DNA of 64,000 bases. Source: Eutreptiella sp. 'Long Island Sound 2002'. Lineage: Eukaryota > Euglenozoa > Euglenophyceae > Eutreptiales > Eutreptiaceae. The notes beneath the pieces are model-generated. The model made no database searches, was not told the origin of the DNA, and saw only the letters and a program-made list of their open reading frames with translations. Shown one piece after another: positions 32,463 to 44,453 of this stretch (the first letter of the stretch is position 1; each line of letters starts with the position of its first letter). The stretch covers positions 24,673,109 through 24,737,108 of the forward strand of contig OZ038398.1 in assembly GCA_964036045.1 (NCBI GenBank), given 5' to 3'. A program made the translations under genes and the position numbers.

Positions 32463-33796
32463 AAAACATACGCCAGTATGTCAGGCTGGGTCAAGTGAAG
32501 TGAACGAAACGGCGAAAGTGACCAAAAACCGACTAATCTAAGGCAAAATGTGTGAAAATGAGCTGAATTGAGCAAAATTGTGCTGAGATCTGTGCTTCGC
32601 GATGGCCATCGACTTGAATGAAACGCATAGGTACCCCAGGGCACACAGAAAAAGCTTCGTTCAAGCTCGAAAATTCGAAAATTGAAAGTCTGAGTGAAGA
32701 ATGTACATGATGATCCATGATCCATGATTCATGATGAAATCAGGATCTGACATCCCACTGCCAGAAAACAGAAAACGAGCGTCGCCATGTCGTCGAGCGT
32801 CAAAAAAATAGGGTATCCCTTCATGGAGTCCAAGATATGTGAAACTGGCTGGTGTCATTTGTAGTCATGAGACCAGATGCCAGATTATGGTACAAAATGT
32901 GCTTGAATTGGGACCAAAATCAGTGAATCGCCCACGGATTGAGAGTGGCGAAGTTTGCAGTAGGCCAAAATAGGTCCAATTTCTTGTCGATAGACTCTGT
33001 GTGTAGTGGTGAACGGAAATCCAGTTCTCATTCATAGCCAATCCAGGTCAAATCCTCATGATGATGATGAATCCCATGATGGAAATCCAATCATTTAAAG
33101 TAATGATAGCCACGAAAACCCAGTGAGGGCTACCCCACTGTCAGTATTGTTCCCAGGGCTTCATGTTCAATCCAGTATGAGCCAGAAGGGGTAATTGACT
33201 CGTTATAGTCCCAGAATGTATAAGCATCCAATGCTTGGTACTGGGAATTTGCCAAAATTGAGCTGATTCTGAGGGGGATTCCAACACAATCCACAGATGA
33301 ACAGCGAGTGGACACCAGTAAGAACACCATCGTCGTCACTTGGTCTATATAAGCCCTTTGACAGTGGTCGATTGAAGAACGAACCAACCGTCTCAATGTA
33401 AGAGCTGATGGAAATGACATTCTGAGCAGATCCGTCAAACACATGAAATGGATCAGACTCAGTCATGTGCCAGAATCTCTGTAATGAGCACGAACTCGAA
33501 CGAGTCCTTCCCAAGGCGAGTAGAGGGGCCCAGCCGACAGCAAAAGGCGATAGTGGCGTCGTGGTTGAGGATAAAGGCCTCTCGGAACTTCCGATTGGAA
33601 TCATCTGAGATGAAGCACATGATTCACATGATGGCCATGATGAGAATGATGGATGGAATGACCAGGATGACCCCAGAATGTCCCATCATCTGTCCATCGA
33701 ACCACACAGACGATGCGTCAGGACTGTTTTGTCCCCATGCCAAGGGTATATGTCGACCGTAAACCTTTTGGAGAGTTTCGGCGATCTCAATCCTGA
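32463..33796 (-). other. Element 2 3' untranslated region
   Basis: About 1.3 kb between the original Pol end and the polypurine tract, with no gene. It is rich in ATGATG-type runs. Nothing further was recognised. Confidence 0.6.
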
Positions 33797-36700
33797 TCAG
33801 ATCTTGTCTTGAATGGATGATGCCACAATTGGAGCTTCTTCTTGTGCTTGTAAGTCTTCCTTGGTGACACAATCCTTGATCAGCGAGAGCTCTTTGTCAA
33901 TCTCAGGGTGTTTCTTCAGGAACTTGATGAAAGTATCCGTATACCCATGGATGAAGCTTGAAGCTGGCTCTCATTTGTCTTCTTCTCGACCGAATCCTTT
34001 CCATCTGCACAGAAAGTACCACTTGCCTCGAGCATCCTTCTTGTAATCAAGGATCTTCGCTAACTCGAAACTGCTTGTGACCATCTTCCTGTCGCTCAGG
34101 TACTTCGAAGTCCAATAGAGAGGCTTGAACCTTCCTTTGGGGCAGGGTACTTCGGCCTTCAAACGATCTCGATGTACTTCTTGATGCCTGCCTGGCTCAA
34201 TCTCAATGTTGAATGTAGTCTCACTTAGCTGACTTTTGACTTGGAATGGGCCATCCCACAAAGGTAACAATTTGTTGTCGTCCTTCAGGGTGTCGTCTGA
34301 CTTACGAAGCCAAACTTGCTGGCCTTTCTCGAAGGGTTTTCCTTGCGTTCTTGATTTATTTTTGAAATTCAACCAATCTGCTTGACTTTCCACTTTGGCT
34401 TGGATCCACTTGGCTTCTAAATCCTTGATCTTCTCAAACCATTGTGAGGCGTCGTAGCACTGCCTTGGATGATACATCACTGGTCCAGGACCCATCTTCT
34501 CACGACCAAAAACCAGCTCATTCGGACTTAATCCAGTGTAATTCTTGGTGCGATGGTATCTTCTCAAGACACAGTAAATTGTCTCCAACCAATTGTAGTC
34601 TTTTTCAGTCGCCATGAATTTTCTCAGAATGGAGATAAGAATCCTTCCAGCGCGTTCAGCAGGGAGAGCTCGATGGTCGTAGACTCGGGCACGAAGGTGA
34701 TGAACTCCCAATAGGGCACACATGTTCTCCCACCAAGTCCCAATGAACTCTTTCCCACTGTCCGTCAGAATTTCACTGGGAACATCCCAGTTACTCATCC
34801 ACTGACTTGCAGTCCACTTGGCAGCCATTTCAGAGGTGAGATGCTTCGTGTTGCAAGGGAGGACTTGGATGTAGCCACTGTGGCGGTCTTGAATTAACAA
34901 AACCCCATCGATAGGCTTCCTCGTGTAGAGACATTCCTCTTGGATTTGTCCCAACTCGAAGACATCCGCCGTCACCTTGTCGAACAACCTCTCAGGAATT
35001 GGTAATCCTTTCAGTAGTCCTTCTGCCTTTTGATTCTTGGGGATGGTCGCCTGACACTGCTTGCATCCTTTGGCAACTCGTTCACAGGCACCCTTGAGGT
35101 CCCGTGTGTACACTCTGTGGCGTAGCTCCTGCTCCAGCACACGAGAATGTGTGTGGGCTGTCTCATTCCGATGCCAATGTTTGACATATTGGTCAATCAG
35201 ACAATCAGGAACACAAATCCGTCCTTGCCAAAATAACTTGTCGCCTTGGATTTTGAAATCAGACGTCTCTTCAGAGTCGTAAGGCTTGTCCCCTTTCAAC
35301 TTGTGGTATACAGACCCAAAGAACCTGTCCTCCTTGTACATCTTCGTCCAATCCACATAGAGGAAGGAAGTTTCCTTGTCCTTTTGTTGTGGAGGGAGCG
35401 TGGATTTCGCTTTGGATCTTGTCAGAGGAAACACATTCAGGAGTGGCAGCGCCGACTCAGAGTCAGAGTTAACTCCTGCAGTCTGATCTGCCTTGGTAAT
35501 CTCCTTGCATCTGACCAAATCCACCTTCATCCGATTTTTAATCGAACATTGGAGACAATGTTTCTTGATCAGTGCTTGTTCCTCCTTGTCGAACTCGATC
35601 ACTTCAGCTTTATCCGTCGCTGTCCCATGAAAACTCACTTCGGAGTAAGCCTCTGAGGCTGGGTAGGCCCAGCGACTCAGGGCGTCCGCCACTGTGTTGT
35701 AGCGACCCGGAATGTAAGTCACATGGAGGTCAAATCTGCTGAGAGTTTCATGCCAACGGCCTCTTCTCCCAGCTGGTCCACCAGGGGTATCCACATGTTC
35801 TGTCCTCCAGCTCTCCATTGACTTGTGGTCAGTTAGTACCTCAACGCGATGGCCCAAGATCCACCCTTCATAGCGCCGTAAGGCACAAAGGATTGCGTAG
35901 GCTTCTTGTTCCCTTGGACTCCAATTTCGCTGCCTTGTTGTAAGCTTGCGAGACCAGAAAGCCAGAGGGTGATGGTGACCTTCGTCATCGACTTGTTCGA
36001 TCGTAGCACCAATGGCGTAACGACTGGCGTCTGTACGAATATAAAAAGGTCTTCCATCCAACCACGGAGTCTTTAATGTAACCACATTCGCCAGTGCTTC
36101 CTTGAGACCAGTAAATGCCTCTTCACATTCTGGCGTCCACTTGAGCTTGACTTGAGGTCCCTTCTTTCCTTCTATTTTACCAACCTTGAGTAACTCTGTC
36201 AATGGACCAGAGAACTTGGCATAGAGAGGAAGGAACTCGTGGTAGTAATTGCAGCAGCCTAAAAAGGCACGAAGCTGCGTGATGGTTTTAGGCCTTTCCC
36301 AGAGCTGCAGGGCAGCCATTTTTCCTGGGGCTGGTCTTCTTGTCCCATCCTCCAAGACAGAGCCACAAAATTCCACACTCTGGAGGAACATCTTGCCCTT
36401 CTTGGGTCCACACACGAGCTTCTCTTGTCGAAGGACTTCGAGAACTTTTGGAACTTGTTCTTCGTGCAACTTCAGGCACTCATCAAAGTTGTTTCCCAAC
36501 GGCGTGGCAATCAGAAGGTCGTCAATGTAGATGCTGCAGAATTCTTGTAAATCCAGAGACTTGTGCTTCTGAAATAAAATAGTCTCCATCATCTTCTGGA
36601 ACATCGACGGCGCATTCTTCAGACCCATCGGCAGTACAGTCCACTGGACAGTGCCACAGGGCGTGCACATTGCCGTCAAATGCCTATCCTCCTTTCGAAG

Positions 36701-38773
36701 GGGCATCTGATGAAAGCCATGGCGCAAATCCAACACAGTAAAGAGCTTGCCTTTTGCTCTCGCGGCGATCTCCTTCTCAATTAAAGGAAGAGGATGCGCG
36801 TCTGGTACTGTGGCGGCATTCAGGGCTCTGTAATCCACCACTAGACGCCAAGCATCTATGCTGGATTGGTCAGCAGGTGGGGGTTTTGGCACAGTAAATG
36901 GTGCTGAACACCACTCAGAACTCATGCAGCCCTCCAACCAACCGAGCTCATAGAGATTGCGCTCAATAATCTTTCGCAGGGCATCTGCTTTGGTGCCGTG
37001 GAGATAGAATGGACGTTGTTTGTGCACCTTTGAGCCTTCGATTATGTCAATCTTGGCTTCCCCATTTTCACATTGAATTGGGGGGTTTTTCCACAACTTC
37101 CCACTCAGCACGTCATCTTGATAATCTTCGAACACTGCGTCCCTTCTTGCAGATATCTTGTCTCCGTCGACCGGATTCCCACATTTAATCACCGACATTA
37201 TGTCCACCAATTTGCGAATTGTTGGTCGTGGTCTCATATTCTTGGCCACTTCATTCCAAACTTCTTCGTCGCATTGCTGGCGGATGAAGCTCACCTGAGC
37301 TCGCTCCTCCGTGGGATCCCACCAATGAAAGGGGTCCACGAATGTCTTGAAGGGATGGTCGGACGAATTCAGCTTCATTCCTGTCAATTCAGGCGAGATT
37401 CTTGGAGATTTGTCATCATTCTTGCTTGAAATCTTGACTTTTTTGGCTTGATTCTTGTCTGATGGGGACGAATTGTAATGGATGGAGGCGTTCTCTTGAG
37501 GGACGCCGATTGTCCTTCCCTCCTTCCGCGACGATACGTCGGGATTTCGCTCTCGATCGTCTTCATCCACCTCAATTTCGTCGATTCTTGAGGAATTTGA
37601 GATAACCTCTTCTGTTCCCATTTCACTGCCATCTTGCCAATAATCTCCCAGATTCCCGTCAACTAAGCACGCCAACGTGCTCCACGAACGCTGTGGCAAA
37701 GGCTTGCCATTGTCTTCGCAATACAGCTTCACTCCCTTGTGAGGTAGCTCGACAATGTCGATTGAAATGTCCAGAATGTCCTTGAACCACTCTTGTCTTG
37801 GCCAATTGGGGACAATTAAAATCGCGTTTGCGCCGGATTGCTTCAGCTTCTGCACTACAAGAGGGAAAACGTCGAAGGGCGGATTGATCCAAAGAGGTTC
37901 AGACCAGTCCTCACTCCAGGCATCGTCGTAGAACTTCGGAAATCTTTTATTCTTTTTGTTTGCAAAAGCATCAACTTCAGGACGAAAATTGTGGTTCTTT
38001 TCGAAATAATCCACCAGAATGTCCCGCCATTTGTCGACTACACGATAGCAAACTGACTTCCACTTCTTGCTGTTCAACGAATCCACCTTTCCTTCGTCGA
38101 AATCTTCTTGATTCCTTGTCCATTCCTGCCCATCTTGCTGAAAATGCAGCTTATTTCGCTCCTTGAATTGGTGGATACTCTTGGTATATGGGTGCAGATA
38201 ATACAGGTCAGACGGGTCGCTGGTCGACGGATCCTGGAGGAAGCATGTCCTGTGTCCCATGGGCGACACACGGTGAGCGTGAAGCCAGGGTTGACCCAGG
38301 AATAAATCATACTTTATACTGGCCTCATAGAATTTTCCAGAGAACCATTCCTCAGTGACCGTCTCTTCCACGCTCCAGACAGATTGTTTCACCAATCTGA
38401 CCGCCAATTCTGCTTCTCTGTCGCCACCGTCAAGGCGATGTCCGCTGACTCCCTCCAGCTGGACAGGGGTGGAGGACATCTTCGTCTCATCCTCCTGCAG
38501 AAAGCCTTTCCTCACCAGATTGACCTCTGAACCATTGTCGATCAGACATCTGGCAAGTTTAACCTTACCATCCGTCGATCTGACCTGGATCCAGCAGACA
38601 AACTGGCGCTGCTTGCCTCGCCGGACAGCGCTGAGGACCGAGGCAGGGTACAGGAGGCCGGAGGAGCGCGCCAGCCGGTCCCAGCAGCGTCCATCCACCG
38701 CCCCAACTACCCTGATGGGTTTTGTCTCCTGCCACTCAACCCCAGTGTTGGGATTTGGGTCAAGTTGGCTTCC
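33797..38773 (-). pseudogene. pol: Element 2 Pol polyprotein with a premature stop in the chromodomain
   Basis: The frame continues from Gag across the UAG. Numbered from 38,698, it has: protease DNGS at 54-57 with YDLFLGQPWL; Dam-like methyltransferase at about 236-352 (DAFANKKN, WINPPF, ILIVPNW); reverse transcriptase with YIDD near 724; RNase H with TDAS near 888; integrase finger near 1175 and catalytic D, D, E near 1243, 1313, 1347 (VTADVF, LTDSGKEF, PAERAGR); LPLWDGPF; and the start of a chromodomain. A TGA at 33,971-33,973 replaces the conserved Trp of the chromodomain, and the frame continues open afterwards to 33,797. Enzymatic domains are otherwise complete. Confidence 0.9.
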
Positions 38774-38776
38774 CTA
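38735..38776 (-). promoter_or_regulatory. Candidate UAG readthrough site between gag and pol, element 2
   Basis: The context is CAA-UAG-GGA-AGC-CAA, nearly the same as element 1. After nine nucleotides an 8-bp stem (CUUGACCC with GGGUUGAG, two wobbles, 14-nt loop) can form at 38,764-38,757 and 38,742-38,735. The frame stays open into Pol. This matches the spacing of known readthrough stimulators. Confidence 0.7.
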
Positions 38777-41548
38777 TTGCCATTCTTCTTCTTCGTTCGG
38801 CTGTACGTCCTGTACTTGTCCTTCGTCAACCCATTCTTCTCCTGCTTCGACAGCATTCACTCCTTTTCCACGTCCACGACCGCCAAATGATTTTCCACCA
38901 CCACCTTTCTTGCCTCCTTGACCTTTGTTGTTGTGGGTGTTGGAATTGGGGTTGGATTCGTTGGATCTGCCCTTGCCTCGACCTCCAGTATCCTTGTTGT
39001 TGCCGAAGGTCTTGTTCGCTGGCGTCTCCGCGTACAGGGGGTTGCCATTCACCTTGGAATCATCTTGATTCCCGGACTTTCCCTTGCCATATCCACCTTT
39101 TTGGCCAGATTTTCCACCATTTTTTCCACCAGCATCGGTCCATCTTGAGTCGCTTGGATCTCCGCCTTGCTGCGAGTAATCTTTTGGTGTCCAGTCTCTG
39201 TTCTTTCCTTTGGACTGCCCTTTACCCTTTCCCCTTCCATGCTGGTCAGCATCTCGTGCTCCATCCTGCTGGGGATTTTTGGGAGAATTTCCCTTTCCAT
39301 CCATTTTGGACTGAATTGTTTTGAGATCTGAGGGCGTCCACCTGTGATCTGCGGTCGTGTGAGTCGCCGCTCGACCTTTTTTTCCAAGGGCAATGCACAC
39401 AGAGCATCCCTTCTCACCAACGGCGTTGACCTTGCCTCCGAAGCCATGTGCATCCTGGGACTTCTGACGTTCTAAGTTTGCATACTTTTCAAGTTGGTCC
39501 CAGATCTGCTCGACTCCATACGAGAAGATCCACGGTCGTACCTTCAAAACTGTTCCCTTATACTTCACTTTTCCATCCACCATGCTGCAGAAAAACTCCG
39601 ACTGTTCAGAATCGTGGAAACCAACTCTCCATCTGCCCTCACGAATAGTGATGTCCTTCAATCCAGTAGCACTGATAGAGTGTAGTAACTCACGAACTGC
39701 CATTTTTCCCATAGTTTCTGGTAATCCTCGGACTTCAACCCAGTTGCCCAGGACTTTTTGGTCCGCCTGAGAGTCCCTGATCTTCTGCTTGGTCTCCGGC
39801 GTGAGCTTGCTCAGGAGGATCTTCTTCATTTCGCCTTCAGAAAGTCCTTCTCCAGAGTTCTCCGCCTCTTGCACCAAAAACTCCCAATCTTGCCTTGCAA
39901 TTTGAATTTCTTCCAGAAACAATTTCTTGATCGCCCTGAAGTTCTCCAGACGGTTTCTATAATGATCTTCAGGGAGTCGAGAGCCTTTTTTCTTGAGGCT
40001 TCGTTACAGCTCCTCATAAGTCAGGGGATTCCCCTGATTTTGCCTCTCCACATACAGATTGTATGTGCTTTCTCGGAGCTTGCCAGTCAAGCAATCCATC
40101 AACTCAAGGATCCAGAGTTCCTTGTCCAGCTTCTCCGTCTGCAGCCACACCATGAACTGCCTCTCGAAGGACGCCCAATAATTTGGGTGTCCTGAGAACT
40201 TGGGCTGCTTCATCACGGAGCCTCGGAGCCGCATGTGCAACGGGTTCAGCAGGTGGTTGAGGTTGAAATTTGTGGCTGTGCCAACCGGATTGACGAACAC
40301 CGGGTTGACAGCAGCGCCTCCCATTGCCTGTGCCTGCGCAATTGCGGCTGCCAGCAACGCCTGGTCCACAGTAGGCTGCACGAACGGCGTTGGTTGAGCT
40401 TGATGCAGCCTCATCTCCTTCAATTTCTTCTGCTTTTCTTTGATTTTGGCCTCGTTTTCTTTTTGCTGCCGGTCCTTCTTCTTCAAAGCCATTGATCGCT
40501 CCTTCACGGTGGTCCTTGCTTCTCCATCAATATCTCCGACAGTACCAACCGACAGTACAGACCTCTCCGACGAAGATTCTCCCCCTTCGGTACCCAGATT
40601 GAACCCAATAGGACTTCCCAATCCAGTAGGGGGGATACCAGAAATTCCAGTAAAAGCTGGGATGTGACCAGTAAAAGCTGGGGGTGCTGGAGAATGTGGA
40701 ACGCCGTAAGGCGTGGATGTAGGTGCAGCTAAGGAGGTAGGTGCTGGGTGGCTTGCCATCGTAGGCGCTGGTCCAGTGAGCCCAGTAGTACTCAGATTTT
40801 GTACCAGATTTGTAAGCTTCTCCAGCTTCTGTTCCATCTCCTTCCACTTGCTGTCATCATCCCTCTTTTTCTCCTTGGCGGCCTTCTTCAGCTCCTTCAC
40901 CCTTGATTCCAACGACGAAATCTGCCGTCGACAGGAGCAGTCACTGGCGCACTCGCCACAGGAAGGGCATCTTGTCCCTTTTCCTTTGCTTCTGACCTCG
41001 TCGACCCAAGTGTCAACACTGGAGGCAGAGCTGGGGAGTTTGGACAGTTGCTCCCTGGAGAGGTGGGAATGTGTCGAATCACACCTCATTTCGTCGACCT
41101 CGTCGTCGTTCGGACCCCAGACGCCTGACGGACCAGCGTGCGGATGCACATTCTGGCGTCTCTCCTCGGCGATGATGGCCATCTGCACCATCACGGCTGC
41201 CTGGTGGTCGAACTGGTCCAACAGCTCCTCCCAGTCCTCTTGCTCCTGCAATTGGGCGTCGAATCGCAACCGGCCGCTGTCCCTGATGAACTGGCACGAC
41301 GCCCAGAACCAGTCCCTCAGGCGGCCACGGTAGCTCGCCTCCGCCAGCAGCCAATTCTGCCTGTGCAGGATTTCCTCATTCCAGATCTGCTGGAAGTGGT
41401 TTTCCCAGTAATCACCACTAATTCCAGTACCAGACTGCTCTCCTTCGCTGCTGCTGTCTTGCAGATCAGGCAAAGCGTGAGAGGAGGAACCAGATTCACT
41501 CGAGGAGGGAAATTCTCGACCGGGTTTAAGGTTGGCTGGGGCGTTCAT
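38774..41548 (-). pseudogene. gag: Element 2 Gag with one internal stop
   Basis: About 925 codons broken by a TAA at 40,004-40,006 in the capsid region, where element 1 has the Trp of TFDEVWEQ. Both sides are in one frame. The N-terminal region has a Cys cluster (CPSCGECASDCSC) and a Lys/Glu-rich likely coiled coil. A Pro-rich stretch follows, then the capsid homology shared with element 1, then a C-x2-C-x11-H-x4-H zinc motif (CSVC...THTTADH) and a Gly/Lys-rich tail. It ends in an acidic segment and the UAG at 38,774-38,776 that precedes pol in frame. Confidence 0.88.
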
Positions 41549-41947
41549 GCAACACTCAGCACAAGTATGAACACCAGGCCAATGTTTATGGCCACAGTAA
41601 GGGCACTCTGATGGTTGATCTTCGGTTCGCTAGGGAGATGCTACGAATGTAACCTCAGGGGGAACACGCAGCGACCCAGAAGGAGTAATAGCCCCGCTAA
41701 AGTCCGACGGTCTCAGAGTATCAGTGGAGATTCCAGAAGCAGAGTCATGATTTCCTCTGCTACCATGTAACCGCTGCATAGTGGTTGATCTTTCTTGTGA
41801 TTGCGAAGCCTGTAGCCTTGATGCCCCAGGGGTCGTAACGCCCGACACTGCCCCTGATATCTCCGAACCCAACTGACCCTCTTCAGACCCATATCCAGCC
41901 TCTTGGAGCGACATATGCGAAGCACTTGTAAGTCCAGTGAACTCCAT
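41549..41947 (-). CDS. Element 2 LTR-initiated leader ORF, in frame with Gag
   Basis: An ATG within the LTR (41,947) opens a frame that crosses the LTR end and primer binding site and reaches a TAG at 41,630-41,632. The same frame then continues without another stop for 27 codons, encoding a compact CPYCGHKHW...CAEC zinc-ribbon-like motif, into the Gag ATG at 41,548. Gag may therefore start upstream of 41,548, possibly in the LTR as in yeast Ty1. The TAG is either a mutation or recoded. The LTR of element 1 carries a start and frame in the equivalent place. Confidence 0.5.
41754..41765 (-). promoter_or_regulatory. Element 2 primer binding site (initiator tRNA-Met type)
   Basis: Minus-strand TGGTAGCAGAGG directly abuts the LTR end. 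It is the complement of the common eukaryotic initiator tRNA-Met 3' end (CCTCTGCTACCA), so that tRNA probably primes minus-strand synthesis. Confidence 0.9.
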
Positions 41948-42245
41948 GGTGGAATATGAAGAGTACGAAAACCCGGTCTACAAAAATGGAGCAGACATAG
42001 AATCTCAATGCGCATTCATCGCACATAATGACACGACGTGAAATCATTCGAAATAATTTAAATAAATCCGATTGGGAAATCACGAAAGACAAATGCGACT
42101 CGACGCGCGCTCACAGGCGACATCTGGCGGCGAACGGAAAACATGAAATGAAGCGGAAAATTTACTGCACTAATGTACATCTGAGAATCATTGAAATTCT
42201 GATCACATCAGTGTATAATTGAGTGCTGTCACTGCTGCCGTTACA
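41766..42245 (-). repeat. Element 2 5' LTR (480 bp)
   Basis: On the minus strand it runs from TGTAAC (42,245) to GTTACA (41,766). It contains a CAATC-GATTTATTTAAAT segment shared with element 1, a likely core promoter. An ATG at 41,947 opens a frame that crosses the LTR end. I see no difference from the 3' copy. Confidence 0.95.
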
Positions 42246-42360
42246 GAGTGACGGCCGTCCAAGTTCATCTCGTCTCCAAAGTAGGAGTAAATGGTTGTCT
42301 TGGTGCCGTACTCGATGCCGGATCTCTCCACATAGAAAACTTCGTTGTCCGTGTGGGTAA
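42246..42360 (-). pseudogene. Upstream part of the same split host coding sequence
   Basis: Minus-strand reading gives HTDNEVFYVERSGIEYG and TTIYSYFGDEMNLDG up to the element 2 insertion point, in frame with 19,312-18,880 after virtual excision of element 2. A hydrophobic Cys-rich stretch lies further upstream, but I cannot tell whether it is coding or intron. Function unknown. Confidence 0.45.
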
Positions 42361-42589
42361 TGGGGAACAAGACCACACAAAGGCAAACAAAACAAGCAAG
42401 GACACAACGGAACGAAAATTTACGGGATAAAATTTCCCAAAATTGTTTAACATCCTATGGGAAACCGAGACACAAGAAAACACGACCCATGGGGCTTGGG
42501 AATCCCCGGGGCCAGTCACCAAGGGGCCCGGGTGACTCCAGACGGTCCTTGGCAACTCTTGGCGATGTCCAAGGACTCACAGGGGCATG

Positions 42590-42835
42590 CTTTCATTTCG
42601 GGAGCGCCAAAGCGGAGGCGCCGCCTTGCATTTCTAAAGCGCCCAAGCGGAGGCGCGGTTTTGCATTTTTAAAGCGCCCAAGTGAAGGCGCGCTTTGCAT
42701 TTCTAAAGCGCCCAAGTGGAGGCGCGTTTTGCATTTCTTAAGCGCCCAAGTGGAGGCGCGCTTTGCATTTCTAAAGCGCCCAAGTGGAGGCACAGCCTTG
42801 CATTTATTAGGCGCCCAAGCGGAGGCGCAGGCATT
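42590..42835. repeat. Minisatellite of about 36-bp hairpin units, about 7 copies
   Basis: Each unit carries GCGCCCAAG(C/T)GGAGGCGC followed by TTGCATTTCTAAA-type spacer. GCGCC and GGCGC at the unit core can pair, so each unit is a small hairpin. Two related units sit in the LINE linker at 14,565-14,628. Confidence 0.9.
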
Positions 42836-42839
42836 GACA

Positions 42840-44081
42840 AAGAAATCCGAGACAAAGGCAAGTAACACAAACTCACAAGGCAACAAAAAGATCCCTTGCT
42901 CAGAAAGAGAGCATTTCCGGAGTCGGCGCAGGAAAGTCCTAAAATTTGTTGGCTTGCCACAAAATTAGACAAGTCTCTACTACCACAAAGAGAAACCCTT
43001 ATAAAAACGTGGGCTCGACTCCTTTGTGATTCAAAAAGCTTTCATGCAAAAAGAACCTTTAAACTAATCAAACATATTTACCTATGGTTAGAAAACCCCA
43101 AAAGAAAACTCACACAATTTTTGAGAGGGGTGCAACACGAGCAAAAATTTATCTAATCATCTCATGTGATTGTTGTCCCTAGTTATTTTCAATGCAAAAA
43201 TATTCCTAGGTTCATATTCCCCAAAAACAACCAAACAAAGCATACACAACTACACATAAGTGAAGCAAAGCACAAAGCAAAATGCAAATGAGGTAATGCA
43301 CTCCACAGTATGGCATGAGTGCATCTTTATTCTCCATGCCATACCTGGTTGAACCTCGTCCCGGGTCACCAAGGTTGGCGGATCATCCTGCCATGCGAAA
43401 CTGAGAAGCATGGCAAGGTGTATCAACAAAGAAGAAGGCAAGGAGGCATAGTGCAATGCATATGGTATGTACGAATGCATGCAAGAATGCAATGAATGCA
43501 TGCACGGGCGTGGTTATCACGAGGCTATCAATGCTATGCTTCAACTATACACACACCATATCCTTTATGCTACTTGCTCACATGGTACATGTGAATGCAT
43601 GCATGAATGCAATGAATGCATGCGCACCACAAAACTCAAACCATTCCACTTGTATGCTTAACCAATCACCAAACTCAGCACACATGACACAGAACATTGC
43701 TAATAATGCGCATTGAATGAATGTACATGAATGAGATGCGCACAGCACTGAAATAACCCCCTTAAAATCTACATTCGGGCACCAGATAATTCTATTGATA
43801 AAAAGACATTTGGAAATTGATAAATCAGGACGATAATTCCACAAACTCGCATCAGCATTAAATGTCTCTTGCAGAACCGAGACGTCAGCGATGGCGACGG
43901 CGACAGGCCAGCCATCCCAACGATAACAAACCACCGTCATTATCTACAGACAAGAATTAACAGACGGCATCGCAAATGTAAGCAGAGTGCCCGAAACACT
44001 GTACCTGCAGTTTTTATAACTAATTGAATGAATTTTATATGAAATTAAGCACAAAACAAAGCAGTACTCTTCACATTATTC
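42840..44081. other. Intergenic stretch with a GAATGCATGC repeat pair
   Basis: No gene recognised. A roughly 30-bp segment built from GAATGCATGC and GAATGCAATGAATGCATGC occurs at about 43,472-43,503 and again at about 43,589-43,622. The surrounding DNA is AT-rich. Confidence 0.5.
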
Positions 44082-44453
44082 TTGGACAAGGTAAGGACCC
44101 TTCATACTGTTTTGGGGGTACTAGTCCCAAGAAGACACATTTACGAGGTTGGTTCAGCTAAAAAGTCAGACTTCAAGGGGCCCTTTTGTCGCGACAGCTC
44201 CATATTTTTGCCACCCATAGAACGGCCAATGACCCACCTTATGTTGAGAGTGGTGGGTACGGTTAATTCGGCAAAAAAGCTAAATATTCAAGCCGTCATT
44301 AGTGTGTTGAGATCATATGAAACGGTTTCTGCGAAGCAGCAAAGCATTCCAATCAGGCAAGAGTACCACATAGCATGTAAAATGCTGGAAAGTATGTACA
44401 TATACCCCGATGCAGGAGGAGCTGAGATGGCATTTAATGATGCAATAGGATGA
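44082..44453 (+). CDS. Possible exon, unrecognised protein
   Basis: An open + frame reads protein-like sequence, especially from about 44,190 onward (PMTHLMLRVVGTVN, KLNIQAVISVLRSYETV, YHIACKMLESMYIYPDAGG) to a stop at 44,453. No family is recognised and no splice sites are assigned. It could equally be a chance frame in AT-rich DNA. Confidence 0.25.
   Translation: MDKVRTLHTVLGVLVPRRHIYEVGSAKKSDFKGPFCRDSSIFLPPIERPMTHLMLRVVGTVNSAKKLNIQAVISVLRSYETVSAKQQSIPIRQEYHIACKMLESMYIYPDAGGAEMAFNDAIG

Larger units (their letters stand above)
19318..42245 (-). mobile_element. Element 2: Ty3/gypsy chromovirus, interrupted by element 3
   Basis: It is bounded by two 480-bp LTRs that appear identical, with 6-bp inverted ends TGTAAC/GTTACA. 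GAGTG is duplicated at 19,313-19,317 and 42,246-42,250. Without element 3 and its duplicated GACAC the element is 10,274 bp. Gag and Pol are transcribed leftwards. It has an initiator-Met-type primer binding site and a polypurine tract. Identical LTRs mean recent insertion, yet the reading frame holds several stops. Confidence 0.95.

Noticed and set aside
43470-43625. CRISPR-like spaced repeats
   Set aside because: Only two copies of a GAATGCATGC-rich segment in eukaryotic DNA, with no array or cas genes.
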